A stretch of 59,253 nucleotides of DNA from Sphingomonas sp. CBMAI 2297. Lineage in GTDB: Bacteria; Pseudomonadota; Alphaproteobacteria; Sphingomonadales; Sphingomonadaceae. The position numbers were made by a program, and so were the translations under genes. Below the pieces are notes generated by a model, which saw only the letters and a list, made by a program, of their open reading frames with translations, ran no database searches and was not told where the DNA came from. The stretch is from positions 365,006-424,258 of the forward strand of contig NZ_JAPDIR010000003.1 in assembly GCF_029870595.1 (NCBI RefSeq), in the 5' to 3' direction. Of the stretch, positions 33,884 through 43,252 are shown piece after piece (within the stretch, counting starts at the first letter, position 1; the number at the start of each line of letters is the position of its first letter).

Positions 33884-36454
33884 TCAGCGCTTGCCGATCC
33901 GCAGGCTCGCGGCGATGCCATAGATGCGCGGTTCGCCGGCGATGAAGGTCGGCATGCCCAGCGCGTCGCCGGTATTGCCGGCGTCCTTGATATATTTCCG
34001 GTTGAAGGCGTTGGTGACGAAGCCCTCGAACCGCCAGCGGCCATCGGCGGTCTCCAGGCCGAGCCGCGCATCGGCCAGCGCATAGCCGCCCTGCACTTCG
34101 TCCTGCACCAGATCCGGCACCAGATTGTTCCGCTGCAACGCCGGCAGGTCGTTGTCGTCGTCGAAGAAGACCTTGGACTGCCAGGTGACGCTCGGCGTGA
34201 AGTCGATCGTCACGGGCCCCGCCGGGACCTTGAACTGCACCGCCAGCGCGGCGCTGTGATCGGGCGAAAGGCGGAAGCGGTTGCCGTCGCGCGCGCCGCT
34301 CGCGAAACGGCTATGGTTATAGGCATAGCTGCCGAACAGGTTGACCCAGCTCGCCGGGCGCCAGCTCACCTGCCCCTCGAAGCCATAGCTCTCGGCCCGG
34401 CCGGCATTGACGGTGACGAACACCGTGCCCTGCTGCTCGGTCGTCTGGAAGTTCGAGTAGCGATAATAGAACACCGAACCGTCGATGAAGAGCGTGCGGT
34501 CGGCGAGCGCCGTCTTCAGGCCGGCCTCGTAGCTGTCCACCGTTTCCGACGGCAGCACGCTGAACCGGGCCGCGCCGCCCGGCGCGGCGGGCGCGCTCAC
34601 GCTCAGTATCTCGGGGCGCCGGCCGCGCGCATAGGTGGCGTAGACATTGGCCTCGGGCGAGATCTCGTACTTGGCGGTGGCGCGCCAGGTGAAGCCGCTG
34701 TCATTATGGTCGGCGCTGTAGAGCTGGCCGTTGGCGCCGCTGGGCTGCAGGCCCAGGCCGAACAGCGGCACCGGATAGAGCGCCGAGGCCGGGATGTTCG
34801 CGGCGCCCGACACCGCCAGCGCGCCGAGCAGCGCGGTGCGCGTCGCCGCGGGCTGGGCGAGCGCGCCGATGAACCCGCCCAGGATCGAGCGCCCGTTGCT
34901 CACCGCGGAGGAGAAGCCGGTGGTCTTCGCGTCATGGCTCCAGCGGATGCCGCCGCCGATCTCGAGCCCCTCGGCGACGTTGAAGGTCACGTCGCCGAAC
35001 AGGTCCCAGCTCTCGGTGCGGCCGTAGTTGGTGCTGGTCTCCTGGTGGCCGGACTTGAGGTTCGCCGCGATCGCCTGGGCCTGCGCGCTCGACAGCGCCA
35101 CGCCATAGGCGCCCGCCACGCCCTGGAGCAGCTGGCCGGTGAAGGCGGTGTTCGAGAACAGCGCCAGCGGCGCCGGGTCGCTCGCGGGCCGGCCCGGGAT
35201 CGCGCCGCCACCGTTCAGCGCATTGGTGAGCCGCGCCAGCGCCACCCGCTCGTCGAACTGCGACGGCGTGCGCTGGAAGCCGTTCTCGCGGAAATAGGTG
35301 CCGCCCACGAACGCCGTGAAGCGGTCGTTCTTCCAGGTGAGGCGCAGCGTGCCCATGGTCTGGTTGCCCTGCGCATCCTCGGCGGCGGTCAGCGCGGGCA
35401 GCGAGATGCCGTCCGCGTCGAAGATCTCGATGCCGGCGAACTTGCGGTACGAGCCGATCGCGTTGAGCGAGAGGTTGGGCGAGAAATCATAATTGGCGAT
35501 GCCGGTCACGCCCCACACGTCGCGGTCGAGGCCCAGCGGACGGCCGCGCTCGAAGCTGCCCGGGCTGGCCAGCGCCGCGCCCGAATTGCGCCCGCGATCG
35601 CCGATCACCGCGCCGGTGACCGGGTCGGTCGGGTTGTAGGCGATCGACTTGAACGACGTGCCGCTCGCCTTGTCGTGCTGATAGTTGCCGATCAGATCGA
35701 AAGTGAAGGCGCCCGGCGCCCAGCGCAACGAACCGCGCACCGCTTCGGACTTGATGCCGTTGAAAGCCTCGCCGCCGAGCAGGTTGGCGACATAGCCGTC
35801 GCGCTGCTTGATCCGGCTGGCGACGCGGATGCCGATATCGCCGCCGAGCGGCAGGTTCACCGTCTCGTCGATCCGATAGCCGTTGAAGTTCGAATATTGG
35901 CCATAGACATAGCCATAGGCATTGTGCGGATCGGCCTTGGCCTGGACCAGGTTGACCGCGCCGATCAGCGCGCCGCGGCCATAGAGCGTCGATTGCGGGC
36001 CCTTGGCCACTTCCACCCGCTCCATGTCGAACAGCTCGACATAGGAACCGCGCGACTTGGAGATCGACACGCCGTCCTGGAAGACCGAGACGCGCGGCTC
36101 GTTGAAGGCGCTGCCCGAATCCGAGGTGATGCCGCGCATCACGAAGCCGGGATTGTTCGGGCTCTGGTTCTGCACGTCGAAGCCGGGCACGAACTGGCCG
36201 AGCCGGTCGAACTCGGTGATGCCCAGATCGTCGAGGAACTTGCCCTGCAGCGCGGTGAGCGCGAACGGCACGTCCATCGGCCGCTGCTCGACCAGCTGCG
36301 CGGTGACGACGATCTCGCCGTCGCCGGCCCTGTCCTCCGCCGCCGCCGCGGCGGCTTCCGGCTGGGTCCTGGCGGCTTCCTGCGCCGCCGCATCGGTGGC
36401 GGCGAGCAGAGCGATCGGACTGGCAAGCGCGAGCAGCGCGTAGCGGACGGACAT
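33884..36454 (-). CDS. TonB-dependent outer-membrane receptor
   Basis: An 856-residue receptor with signal peptide MSVRYALLALASPIALLAA and cleavage near DAAAQ. The Ala/Glu-rich linker leads to GEIVVTAQLVEQRPMDVPFA (TonB box/plug start), and the plug contains FVMRGITSDSG and VEVAKGPQSTLYGRGALIGA. The beta-barrel follows from about residue 190 and ends in GIAASLRIGKR rather than an aromatic. It imports an unidentified ligand, with iron complexes and plant-derived compounds both common in sphingomonads. Divergent from the aldehyde dehydrogenase. Confidence 0.93.
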   Translation of the reverse strand: MSVRYALLALASPIALLAATDAAAQEAARTQPEAAAAAAEDRAGDGEIVVTAQLVEQRPMDVPFALTALQGKFLDDLGITEFDRLGQFVPGFDVQNQSPNNPGFVMRGITSDSGSAFNEPRVSVFQDGVSISKSRGSYVELFDMERVEVAKGPQSTLYGRGALIGAVNLVQAKADPHNAYGYVYGQYSNFNGYRIDETVNLPLGGDIGIRVASRIKQRDGYVANLLGGEAFNGIKSEAVRGSLRWAPGAFTFDLIGNYQHDKASGTSFKSIAYNPTDPVTGAVIGDRGRNSGAALASPGSFERGRPLGLDRDVWGVTGIANYDFSPNLSLNAIGSYRKFAGIEIFDADGISLPALTAAEDAQGNQTMGTLRLTWKNDRFTAFVGGTYFRENGFQRTPSQFDERVALARLTNALNGGGAIPGRPASDPAPLALFSNTAFTGQLLQGVAGAYGVALSSAQAQAIAANLKSGHQETSTNYGRTESWDLFGDVTFNVAEGLEIGGGIRWSHDAKTTGFSSAVSNGRSILGGFIGALAQPAATRTALLGALAVSGAANIPASALYPVPLFGLGLQPSGANGQLYSADHNDSGFTWRATAKYEISPEANVYATYARGRRPEILSVSAPAAPGGAARFSVLPSETVDSYEAGLKTALADRTLFIDGSVFYYRYSNFQTTEQQGTVFVTVNAGRAESYGFEGQVSWRPASWVNLFGSYAYNHSRFASGARDGNRFRLSPDHSAALAVQFKVPAGPVTIDFTPSVTWQSKVFFDDDNDLPALQRNNLVPDLVQDEVQGGYALADARLGLETADGRWRFEGFVTNAFNRKYIKDAGNTGDALGMPTFIAGEPRIYGIAASLRIGKR

Positions 36455-36700
36455 GATGAGCTCCCTGTTTGCGGGGGAGCGATCCCCTTCCCCCCGTCGC
36501 GAAGCCGTTGGCCGCCATTCATGACATCCTTGTTGCGGCGCAGCGAATTTTGTGTGGAGGCCGCCCGTCCGGCCGGGCGCGTCGACCCGGTTTCCGCGGC
36601 CATGGCGGGGCTTCTCTTCGGCCGGCGCACGCTTCCGCCTTGCAAGCCCCGCGCGCACTCGCCATTTCCATACCTTAAATTCGAATCGGAGAGGCGAGTG

Positions 36701-38125
36701 ATGCGCAGCTATCTGAAGCAGTTCATCGGGGGCGAGTGGGTCGAGAGCCAGGGCGGCACCCGGCACGAAGTGATCAACCCCGCCACCGAGGAAGCCGTGA
36801 CCGAGATCACGCTCGGCTCCGCTGCCGATGTCGACCGCGCGGTCGCCGCGGCGCGCAAGGCGTTCGAAAGCTTCTCGCGCACCAGCGTCGACGAGCGGGT
36901 GGCGCTGATCGAGGCGATCCTGGCCGAATACAAGGCGCGCGCCGGCGACATGGCCGAGGCGATCAGCCAGGAGATGGGCGCCCCGATCAGCCTGGCCCGG
37001 ACCGCGCAGGTCGGCTCCGGCCTCGGCCATCTGATGTCCGCCGCCAAGGCGCTCCGGGAATTCCAGTTCGAGGAGCAGATCGGCAACAGCCTGGTCGTGC
37101 ACGAGCCCATCGGCGTCGTCGCGATGATCACGCCCTGGAACTGGCCGCTCAACCAGATCGTCTCCAAGGTCGCGCCCGCGCTCGCCGCCGGCTGCGCCAT
37201 GGTGCTGAAGCCCAGCGAGGAAGCGCCGCGCTGCGCGATGATCTTCGCCGAGGTGCTCGCCGCCGCCGGGGTGCCCGCGGGCGTGTTCAACCTCGTCAAT
37301 GGCGACGGGCCCGGCGTCGGCACCGCGCTTTCGCGCCACAAGGGCGTCGACATGGTGAGCTTCACCGGCTCCACGCGCGCCGGCGTGCTCGTCGCGAAGA
37401 ACGCGGCGGAGACAGTGAAGCGCGTGCATCAGGAGCTGGGCGGCAAATCGCCTTCGCTGATGCTCGAGGGTGCCGATCTCGGCCGTGCGGTGCAGACCAC
37501 CTTGTTCAGCGTGCTGATGAATTCGGGGCAGAGCTGCATCGCTCCCACCCGGCTGCTCGTGCCCAGGGGCATGCAGGAACAGGTCGCCGCCGCCGCCGCT
37601 GAAGTGATGAAGGCCACCCATACCGGCGACCCGGCCGAGGAAGGCCGCCATATCGGCCCGCTGGTCAACAAGACCCAGTGGGAGAAGGTCCAGGGCCTGA
37701 TCGCCCGGGGCATGGAGGAAGGCGCGAAGCTGGAGGCCGGCGGCCCCGGCCGGCCGGACGGCGTCGAGACCGGCTATTTCGTCCGCCCGACGCTCTTCTC
37801 GGGCGTGCGGAACGACATGACGATCGCCCGCGAGGAGATTTTCGGCCCGGTGGTGACGATCATCCCCTATGAGGACGAGGAAGACGCGGTCCGCATCGCC
37901 AACGACACCGATTACGGCCTGTCCGCGGTCGTCTTCGGCGACGCTGCCGCCGTGAAGCGCGTCGCGCCGCGGCTGCGCGCCGGCATGGTCTATGTGAATG
38001 GCGGCCAGCCGGATCCGAACCTGCCCTTTGGCGGCTACAAGCAATCGGGCAATGGCCGGGAGCACGGCAAGTTCGGCCTGGCCGAGTTCATGGAAGTGAA
38101 GGCGATGGTCGGCGCGCTGGCGTGA
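36701..38125 (+). CDS. Aldehyde dehydrogenase family protein
   Basis: A 474-residue NAD(P)-dependent dehydrogenase. FIGGEWVESQGG starts it; ITPWNWPLNQIVSKVAPALA near 140 is the cofactor-site motif; VHQELGGKSPSLM near 245 contains the catalytic Glu, and MNSGQSCIAPTRLLVP near 275 the nucleophile Cys. EEIFGPVVTIIPY near 380 is the usual C-terminal block. GGAGAGG precedes ATG 36701. The substrate is not visible. It is translationally coupled to the next gene (TGATG). Confidence 0.93.
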   Translation: MRSYLKQFIGGEWVESQGGTRHEVINPATEEAVTEITLGSAADVDRAVAAARKAFESFSRTSVDERVALIEAILAEYKARAGDMAEAISQEMGAPISLARTAQVGSGLGHLMSAAKALREFQFEEQIGNSLVVHEPIGVVAMITPWNWPLNQIVSKVAPALAAGCAMVLKPSEEAPRCAMIFAEVLAAAGVPAGVFNLVNGDGPGVGTALSRHKGVDMVSFTGSTRAGVLVAKNAAETVKRVHQELGGKSPSLMLEGADLGRAVQTTLFSVLMNSGQSCIAPTRLLVPRGMQEQVAAAAAEVMKATHTGDPAEEGRHIGPLVNKTQWEKVQGLIARGMEEGAKLEAGGPGRPDGVETGYFVRPTLFSGVRNDMTIAREEIFGPVVTIIPYEDEEDAVRIANDTDYGLSAVVFGDAAAVKRVAPRLRAGMVYVNGGQPDPNLPFGGYKQSGNGREHGKFGLAEFMEVKAMVGALA

Positions 38126-38952
38126 TGCGCGCGGCCTTCCTCCTCCCGCTCGCGCTGCTCGCGCCGTCCATCGCGGCGGCGCAGCAGGCCGGCGACCGGT
38201 TCCAGCTCGTCCGCACCACCCTGGTCGAGCAGCGCGGCCCCGGCACGATGCGCAGCACGCAGAACAGCGACGCGCTGATCGAGCGCATCGTCGCGGTGAC
38301 GCCGGCCGGAGTCGAGCTCGAATTCGGCCTGTCGCCCGGCAGCCAGGGAGGCGACTGGACCTTCCCGGTGCGCGTGTTCCAGCCCCAGGACGGCCCGCGC
38401 CAGCTGCGCGACCGCGCCGAGCTGGAGGGGCGGATCGACAAATGGCTGAAGGACGCCGGCCTGACGCGCGCGGCATGCGGGCACTGGGTCGCCGGCTGGA
38501 CGGCCTTTCGCGTCGAGTGCGACCCTGATGCGGCGCTGCGCACGGTGGATGCCTTCGCGATCGGCCAGCTGAAGCTCGTCGACGGCGCCCCCTATGCCGA
38601 TGCCCAGGCGGCGCGCCCGGCGCCGCTCAAGGCCAGGCCCGACGGCAAGGGCTTCACCGCCGAGCTGGCCGTCGACCCCGCGACCATCCGCGACGAACTG
38701 GCCCGGGCCGATGTCGCGGCGGCCGAGCTCGGCGGGCAGGCGCTCGGCCTGGACGCCGCCCGCAAGGCGCATGCGGGCGACCAGGTCTCGGGCACGATCA
38801 AGGTGACGATCGAGCTGGCCGGCACCGTCAGCCGCCGCACCCGCGTCGTCGCCTGGACGATCACCCGGGGCGGCCAGACCGAGACGCGCACCACCACCGA
38901 GAGAGTCGAGCGCCGCCCGATCGTGCAGCGCGTCGATCCGAGCAGCATCTGA
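38125..38952 (+). CDS. Hypothetical exported protein
   Basis: A 275-residue protein with signal peptide MRAAFLLPLALLAPSIAAA, probably periplasmic. The mature part starts QQAGDRFQLVRTT and is mostly beta-like with paired segments. Two Cys residues (AACGHWVAGW and FRVECDPD) could form a disulfide. The start overlaps the aldehyde dehydrogenase stop. I recognise no family. Confidence 0.78.
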   Translation: MRAAFLLPLALLAPSIAAAQQAGDRFQLVRTTLVEQRGPGTMRSTQNSDALIERIVAVTPAGVELEFGLSPGSQGGDWTFPVRVFQPQDGPRQLRDRAELEGRIDKWLKDAGLTRAACGHWVAGWTAFRVECDPDAALRTVDAFAIGQLKLVDGAPYADAQAARPAPLKARPDGKGFTAELAVDPATIRDELARADVAAAELGGQALGLDAARKAHAGDQVSGTIKVTIELAGTVSRRTRVVAWTITRGGQTETRTTTERVERRPIVQRVDPSSI

Positions 38953-38956
38953 TCTC

Positions 38957-38984
38957 CTCCCTCTCCCCTGAAGGGGAGAGGGAG
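38957..38984. terminator. Bidirectional terminator hairpin
   Basis: CTCCCTCTCCCC and GGGGAGAGGGAG form a perfect 12-bp stem with a TGAA loop, between two convergent genes. No T run follows, so termination is inferred from position. Confidence 0.6.
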
Positions 38985-39005
38985 ATCGCCACCGCCTCCC
39001 GCCTC

Positions 39006-39980
39006 TCAGGGCAGCAGGATCGTCGATCCCGTCGTCCGGCCCGCCTCCAGCGCCCGGTGCGCCTCGGCCGCGTCCTCCAGCGCGAACCGCTGGTTGACGT
39101 CCACCCGCACCGCGCCCGAGCGCAGCATCTGGAACAGCCGGGCGCTGCCCGCGGCGCGCTCCTCGGGCGTCACATAATAGTCGAACATCGTCGGCCGGGT
39201 CACGTAGAGCGAGCCCGCCCGGGCCAGCGCGCCCAGCGCCACGCCCTCCACCGGCCCGCTGGCATTGCCGAAGCTCACCACCAGCCCGCGCCGCCGGGCG
39301 GACGCCAGCGACGCCTCCCAGGTCGCCTTGCCGACGCCGTCGAGCACCACTTCCACGCCCGCGCCGCCGGTGATCTCGCGCACCCGCGCGGCAATGTCGT
39401 CCTCGCGCGAGAGCAGCACATGGTCCGCCCCCGCCGCGCGCGCCAGCGCCACCTTGTCGCCATGCCCCACCGTCGCGATCACCGTCGCGCCGATCGCCTT
39501 CAGCCAGCGCACCGCGATCTGCCCGACGCCGCCCGCCGCGGCATGGACGAGCACCGTCCAGCCGGGCTCGACCCGGGCGCAGCGCTCGACCAGGAATTCC
39601 ACCGTGCCGCCCTTGAGCAGGGCCGCCGCCGCGGTCTCGTCATCGATATCGTCGGGCAGCGCGAACAGGATCTTCGCCGGCACGTTGCGCGCGGTCGCAT
39701 AGGCGCCCAGCCCCGGCCCGAAGGTCGCCACCCGGTCGCCGACCGCGAAGTCGCTCACGCCCTCGCCCACCGCCTCGACCACGCCCGCCGCCTCGCCGCC
39801 CAGCCCGCTCGGCAGCGGCACCGGGTACAGGCCCGAGCGGTGATAGGTATCGATGAAATTGAGCCCCACCGCGGTGTTGCGCATCCGCACTTCGCCCGGG
39901 CCCGGCGGCGCCAGCACGACATCGCTCCACCCGATCACCTCGGGCCCGCCCGTCCGCTCGATCCGCGCCATCCGTTCCAT
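39006..39980 (-). CDS. NADPH:quinone reductase, zinc-independent MDR family
   Basis: A 324-residue protein of the quinone-oxidoreductase length. RNTAVGLNFIDTYHRSGLYP near residue 35 is the QOR signature; GGEAAGVVEAVGEG follows; VLVHAAAGGVGQIAVRWLKA near 145 is the NADPH-binding loop. No structural zinc cysteines are seen. It reduces quinones or enones by NADPH. ATG 39980 has GGGAG about nine bases upstream. It lies 14 bases after the SLC13 permease gene, in the same direction, probably as a pair. Confidence 0.92.
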   Translation of the reverse strand: MERMARIERTGGPEVIGWSDVVLAPPGPGEVRMRNTAVGLNFIDTYHRSGLYPVPLPSGLGGEAAGVVEAVGEGVSDFAVGDRVATFGPGLGAYATARNVPAKILFALPDDIDDETAAAALLKGGTVEFLVERCARVEPGWTVLVHAAAGGVGQIAVRWLKAIGATVIATVGHGDKVALARAAGADHVLLSREDDIAARVREITGGAGVEVVLDGVGKATWEASLASARRRGLVVSFGNASGPVEGVALGALARAGSLYVTRPTMFDYYVTPEERAAGSARLFQMLRSGAVRVDVNQRFALEDAAEAHRALEAGRTTGSTILLP

Positions 39981-39994
39981 ATGTGCGACTCCCG

Positions 39995-41767
39995 TCAGAA
40001 TACCGGCCATACCCATAGGATCAGCGGCGTCCCCACCACCAGCACCAACACCGAAAGCGGCGCGCCCAGCCGGGCATAGTCGCCGAACCGATAGCCCCCC
40101 GGCCCCATCACCAGCGTGTTGCACTGATGGCCGATCGGGGTGAGGAAGTCGCAGCCCGCGCCCACCGCGGTCGCCATCAGGAACGCCTCGGGGCGATAGC
40201 CGAGCTGCCCCGCGAAGGTCGCCGCGATCGGCGCCATCACCAGCACGGTCGCGGCGTTGTTGAGGAAGGGCGTCACCGCCATCGCCGCCGCCAGGATCAG
40301 CGCCACCGCGCCCCAGGGCGGCAGCGTCGCGGCGAGCTGCCCCAGCCAGTCGCCGATGATCCGGCTCGCCCCCGTGGTCCGCAGCGAATCGGAGACCGGG
40401 ATCAGCGCGCCCAGCATCACCAGGATCGGCCATTCGATATGGTCGTACGCCTCGCGCACCGGCAGCGCGCCGAGCAGGATGGTGAGCCCGGCGGCCGCGA
40501 AAAAGGCCACCGCCACCGGCACATAGCCGAGCGCGGTCGCCGCCATCGCCGCGGCCAGGATGGCGACCGGCAGCAGCCCCTTGCGGGCGCTGCCCAGCCG
40601 CAGCGCCCGCTGGGCAAGCGGCAGGCAGCCCAGCTCGCCCAGCCGTTCGAACAGCAGCTCGAGCGGGCCCTGCAGCACGATCACATCGCCCGCCTGCAGC
40701 ACGATCGCGCCCAGCCCGCTCGCCAGCCGCTCGCCCTGGCGCGACACCGCGATCAGGTTCACCCCGAAGCGCTCGTGCAGGCCCAGCCGCCCGGCGCTGC
40801 GCCCGATCAGCGGGCTGTCGGTGCCGATCACCGCCTCGATCACCCCCACCTCGCCCTCGGCGCCCTCCGGCCGCTCGCGCTGCGAGCCCTCCAGCTCCAG
40901 CCGGTCGCCGGCGATCACGCGCTCCAGGCTGTCGGGCGCGCCGGTGAGAATCAGCCGGTCCTCGGCCCGCAGCGCCGTGTCGGGGAAGGGCGTCGCGCGG
41001 ATGCCGGCGCGCAGGATCGCGGTGACCGTCACTTCCTGGTCATGACGCGCGCGAAAGGCGGCGACGGTCTCGTCCACCGCCGGCGATCCGGCGGGAATCT
41101 CCGCCTCGGTCACATAGTCCTGGATGTCGATCGCCTCGCCCAGGGTCGGCGCGGCCCGGCGGTCGCGCGGCAGCAGCCGATAGGCGAAGCGCAGGAAGAC
41201 CAGCCCCATCAGCGTCAGCCCCAGCCCGACCGGCGCATAGTCGAACATGCCGAAGGGCTGCCCGATCATCTCCTCGCGCACCCGGCTGACGATGATATTG
41301 GGCGAAGTGCCGATCAGCGTGATCAGCCCGCCGAGCAGCGAGGCGAAGGACATCGGCATCAGATAGGCGGCGGGCGAGGTGTTCGAGCGCTTCGCCATCT
41401 GGAAGGCAACCGGCATCATCATCGCCAGCGCCCCGATATTCTTGACCAGGGCCGAGGTGAAGCCGACCGAGGCGCAGAGCAGCAGCAGCTGCGAGCGGAT
41501 CCGCGTCACTCGCCGCTGCAGCACCAGCATCGCGCGCTCGATCACGCCCGAGCGCTGCACCGCGCCCGAGAGCACGAGCGCGCTGGCGACGATGATCACG
41601 ATGTCGTCGGAAAAGCCGGTAAAGGCCTGTTTGGGGCTGACGATGCCCAGCGCCAGCGCGGCGAGCAGCGCGATCACCGCGACCATGTCGTAGCGGAAAC
41701 GCCCCCAGATGAAGAGCAGCATCATGCCGGCGAGCACGCCGACGGAAAGCAATTGGGGCGCGTTCAT
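39995..41767 (-). CDS. SLC13/DASS-type permease with TrkA-C domains
   Basis: A 590-residue transporter. Two hydrophobic halves carry the paired signatures SALVKNIGALAMMMPVAFQM (about 105) and TPFLNNAATVLVMAPIAA (about 500). Between them, about residues 205-375, lie two cytoplasmic TrkA-C (RCK_C) modules (AEDRLILTGAPDSLERVI; LQAGDVIVLQGPLELL), typical of the large bacterial DASS branch that moves dicarboxylates, sulfate or similar anions with Na+. The specific anion is not visible. First gene of a pair with the quinone reductase. Confidence 0.9.
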   Translation of the reverse strand: MNAPQLLSVGVLAGMMLLFIWGRFRYDMVAVIALLAALALGIVSPKQAFTGFSDDIVIIVASALVLSGAVQRSGVIERAMLVLQRRVTRIRSQLLLLCASVGFTSALVKNIGALAMMMPVAFQMAKRSNTSPAAYLMPMSFASLLGGLITLIGTSPNIIVSRVREEMIGQPFGMFDYAPVGLGLTLMGLVFLRFAYRLLPRDRRAAPTLGEAIDIQDYVTEAEIPAGSPAVDETVAAFRARHDQEVTVTAILRAGIRATPFPDTALRAEDRLILTGAPDSLERVIAGDRLELEGSQRERPEGAEGEVGVIEAVIGTDSPLIGRSAGRLGLHERFGVNLIAVSRQGERLASGLGAIVLQAGDVIVLQGPLELLFERLGELGCLPLAQRALRLGSARKGLLPVAILAAAMAATALGYVPVAVAFFAAAGLTILLGALPVREAYDHIEWPILVMLGALIPVSDSLRTTGASRIIGDWLGQLAATLPPWGAVALILAAAMAVTPFLNNAATVLVMAPIAATFAGQLGYRPEAFLMATAVGAGCDFLTPIGHQCNTLVMGPGGYRFGDYARLGAPLSVLVLVVGTPLILWVWPVF

Positions 41768-41843
41768 TGCGCAAGGAACGCCGCGCGATGGTTTCGGGTC
41801 CGTGCCCTTTCATCCCCTCTCCCTTCCAGGGAGGGGAATGCCC

Positions 41844-42077
41844 TCAGTGCACCGTCCCCACCGCGCGGCCGACCGACATCAGCACGATCAGCCGCTCGAT
41901 CTGGCGCCAGCGGCAGAAATGGATGTGGTTGCCAAGGTCGCGGCTGCGATCGGCAAGCGCCGCCGCCTCGCTGCCGGCAAGCTCGCCGAACCGGGCGATG
42001 AGTTCGTTGGCGTCGGCGATTTCGCAGCGATCGCCGAGATAAGGCATCATGTCCATGCGCGCACGAGACTCACGCAT
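41844..42077 (-). CDS. Small conserved-looking sphingomonad protein
   Basis: A 77-residue soluble protein. IARFGELAGSEAAALADRSR, then NHIHFCRWRQIERLIVLMSV and AVGTVH at the end, resembles small proteins I associate with sphingomonads; no function is known to me. His and Cys in HIHFCRW could bind metal. Start uncertain: ATG 42077 used, ATG 42056 possible, neither with a clear ribosome-binding site. Confidence 0.65.
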   Translation of the reverse strand: MRESRARMDMMPYLGDRCEIADANELIARFGELAGSEAAALADRSRDLGNHIHFCRWRQIERLIVLMSVGRAVGTVH

Positions 42078-42215
42078 CGTGCCAGTTTCGCGGAACGCCC
42101 CGCTTCGCGCGCCATGCGATGCTGAATTTCCGCTAACCATGCCGGAAACGCCGTATCGCCTGCCCCGGTTCGGCACAGGTGGCGTCCCGGCCCGGGACGT
42201 GGCAGAGGAGCGGTC

Positions 42216-42401
42216 ATGACCAAGACCCCCTCCAAGACGCCGATGGCCGGCGGCTTCCTGCTCGCGCTCAGCCTGATCGTCGGCGTGTTCGCCGGCATCG
42301 CCCGCGGCGAGGCCTCGTTCGGCTTCGTCGTCGGCCTGGGCATCGGCATCGCGCTGCTGGTCCTGGTGTGGCTGGTCGATCGGATGCGGACGGGGCGGTG
42401 A
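42216..42401 (+). CDS. Small two-helix membrane protein
   Basis: A 61-residue peptide with GAGGAGCGGTC just before ATG 42216, a good ribosome-binding site. Two hydrophobic segments (FLLALSLIVGVFAGIARG and FGFVVGLGIGIALLVLVWLV) are joined by a short loop, with basic ends. A Gly-rich helix hairpin of this kind is common among small inner-membrane proteins. Function unknown. Confidence 0.7.
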   Translation: MTKTPSKTPMAGGFLLALSLIVGVFAGIARGEASFGFVVGLGIGIALLVLVWLVDRMRTGR

Positions 42402-42537
42402 ACCGGGATTGAAGCCGATCGGGCTTCGATCGCATGCGTCATCCCGATCTACTTCGCCGCCCGCGTGCAGGCGGGGACGGCGGAGGGGTTTTGGCCCGGC
42501 GGGATAAACGCCCCCGCCGGAAAGGATCCGGAGTGGA

Positions 42538-43158
42538 TCAGATCGCCCGGCCCAGCCAGGCCACCCGCCCCACCACGTCGACCAGCGCCGCCGGCACGAT
42601 CCGCGCTTCCCAGGCCGGATTGTCCGAGATCACTTCGATCCCGCCCACGCCGGCGCGCAGCCGCTTCACCATCAGTTCGCCGTCGAGCCGGATCACGAAC
42701 ACCCCGCCCCGCCCCTCGATCCGGCGGCGGTCGCGGTCCACCAGTATCTCGTCGCCGTCCTCCAGCGTCGGCGCCATCGAATCGCCCTTCACCCGGATCA
42801 TCGACGCGGCCTCGGCGCGCACGCCCAGCGCGCGCAGCAATTCGGGCGCGAAGCTCCCCGGCCGCCGCCGCGCCTCGCCCTCCACCAGGCCGCCGGGGCC
42901 GGCCGAAGCGCCGACGTCGAGCCGCGCCACCGCGACCATCCCCGCCATCTCGGGCCCGCCCAGCCGCGCTTCCGCCACCCCGAAATAACGCGCGAGCAAC
43001 GCGCGATCCGCCTCCGCCAGCAGCCGCGGCGTGCCGCGCACCAGATATTGCTGGAGATAGGCCAGGTTGCGCCCGAGCAGCCGCGAAAGCTCGGAAAGGC
43101 TCGCGCCATTCTCCGCCACCAGCGCCGCCAGCGCGGCTCGTTGCGCCTCCGGTCCCAT
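42538..43158 (-). CDS. S24-family (LexA/CI-like) repressor
   Basis: A 206-residue protein. Residues about 12-60 look like a helix-turn-helix (LSELSRLLGRNLAYLQQYLV). The S24 domain has Ser127 in VKGDSMAPTLEDGDEI and Lys165 in ELMVKRL, the autocleavage dyad. An Ala-Gly bond at 86-87, 40 residues before Ser127, is a plausible self-cleavage site as in LexA. It should act as a RecA-responsive or phage-type repressor. It diverges from two small genes across an array of TAGGA boxes. Confidence 0.88.
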   Translation of the reverse strand: MGPEAQRAALAALVAENGASLSELSRLLGRNLAYLQQYLVRGTPRLLAEADRALLARYFGVAEARLGGPEMAGMVAVARLDVGASAGPGGLVEGEARRRPGSFAPELLRALGVRAEAASMIRVKGDSMAPTLEDGDEILVDRDRRRIEGRGGVFVIRLDGELMVKRLRAGVGGIEVISDNPAWEARIVPAALVDVVGRVAWLGRAI

Positions 43159-43174
43159 AGTGTCTCCATACTCG

Positions 43175-43218
43175 TAGGATTTTTCCTAGACAAGTAGGAA
43201 ATGGAGAACAAATTAGGA
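43175..43218. promoter_or_regulatory. TAGGA operator array
   Basis: TAGGA occurs at 43175-43179, 43195-43199 and 43214-43218 (spacings 20 and 19, about two helical turns), with inverted TCCTA at 43184-43188. The array fills the gap between the S24 repressor and the small HTH-like gene. Repressor binding is inferred. Confidence 0.5.
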
Positions 43219-43252
43219 ACGATCTTGAGCGAATCGGACGGGAGACAGGCGG

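Noticed and set aside
34256..38125. A 1289-residue plus-strand frame across the TonB receptor and the aldehyde dehydrogenase
   Set aside because: Its first 2.4 kb is the antisense shadow of the receptor gene, with Arg/Ala-rich noise. Only the part from 36701 is the real aldehyde dehydrogenase.
33884..38476. A 1530-residue minus-strand frame extending the TonB receptor upstream
   Set aside because: The receptor's signal peptide starts at 36454. The extension is antisense to the aldehyde dehydrogenase.
41813..41838. CCCCTCTCCC/GGGAGGGG hairpin after the small sphingomonad protein
   Set aside because: It is imperfect and has no T run. It may be a terminator but resembles the common purine-rich hairpin at 38957, so it is not listed as a separate feature.
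42434..42500. Segment starting with GCGTCATCCC resembling the REP-like repeat
   Set aside because: The inverted arms do not pair well; it is only a weak match to the element core.
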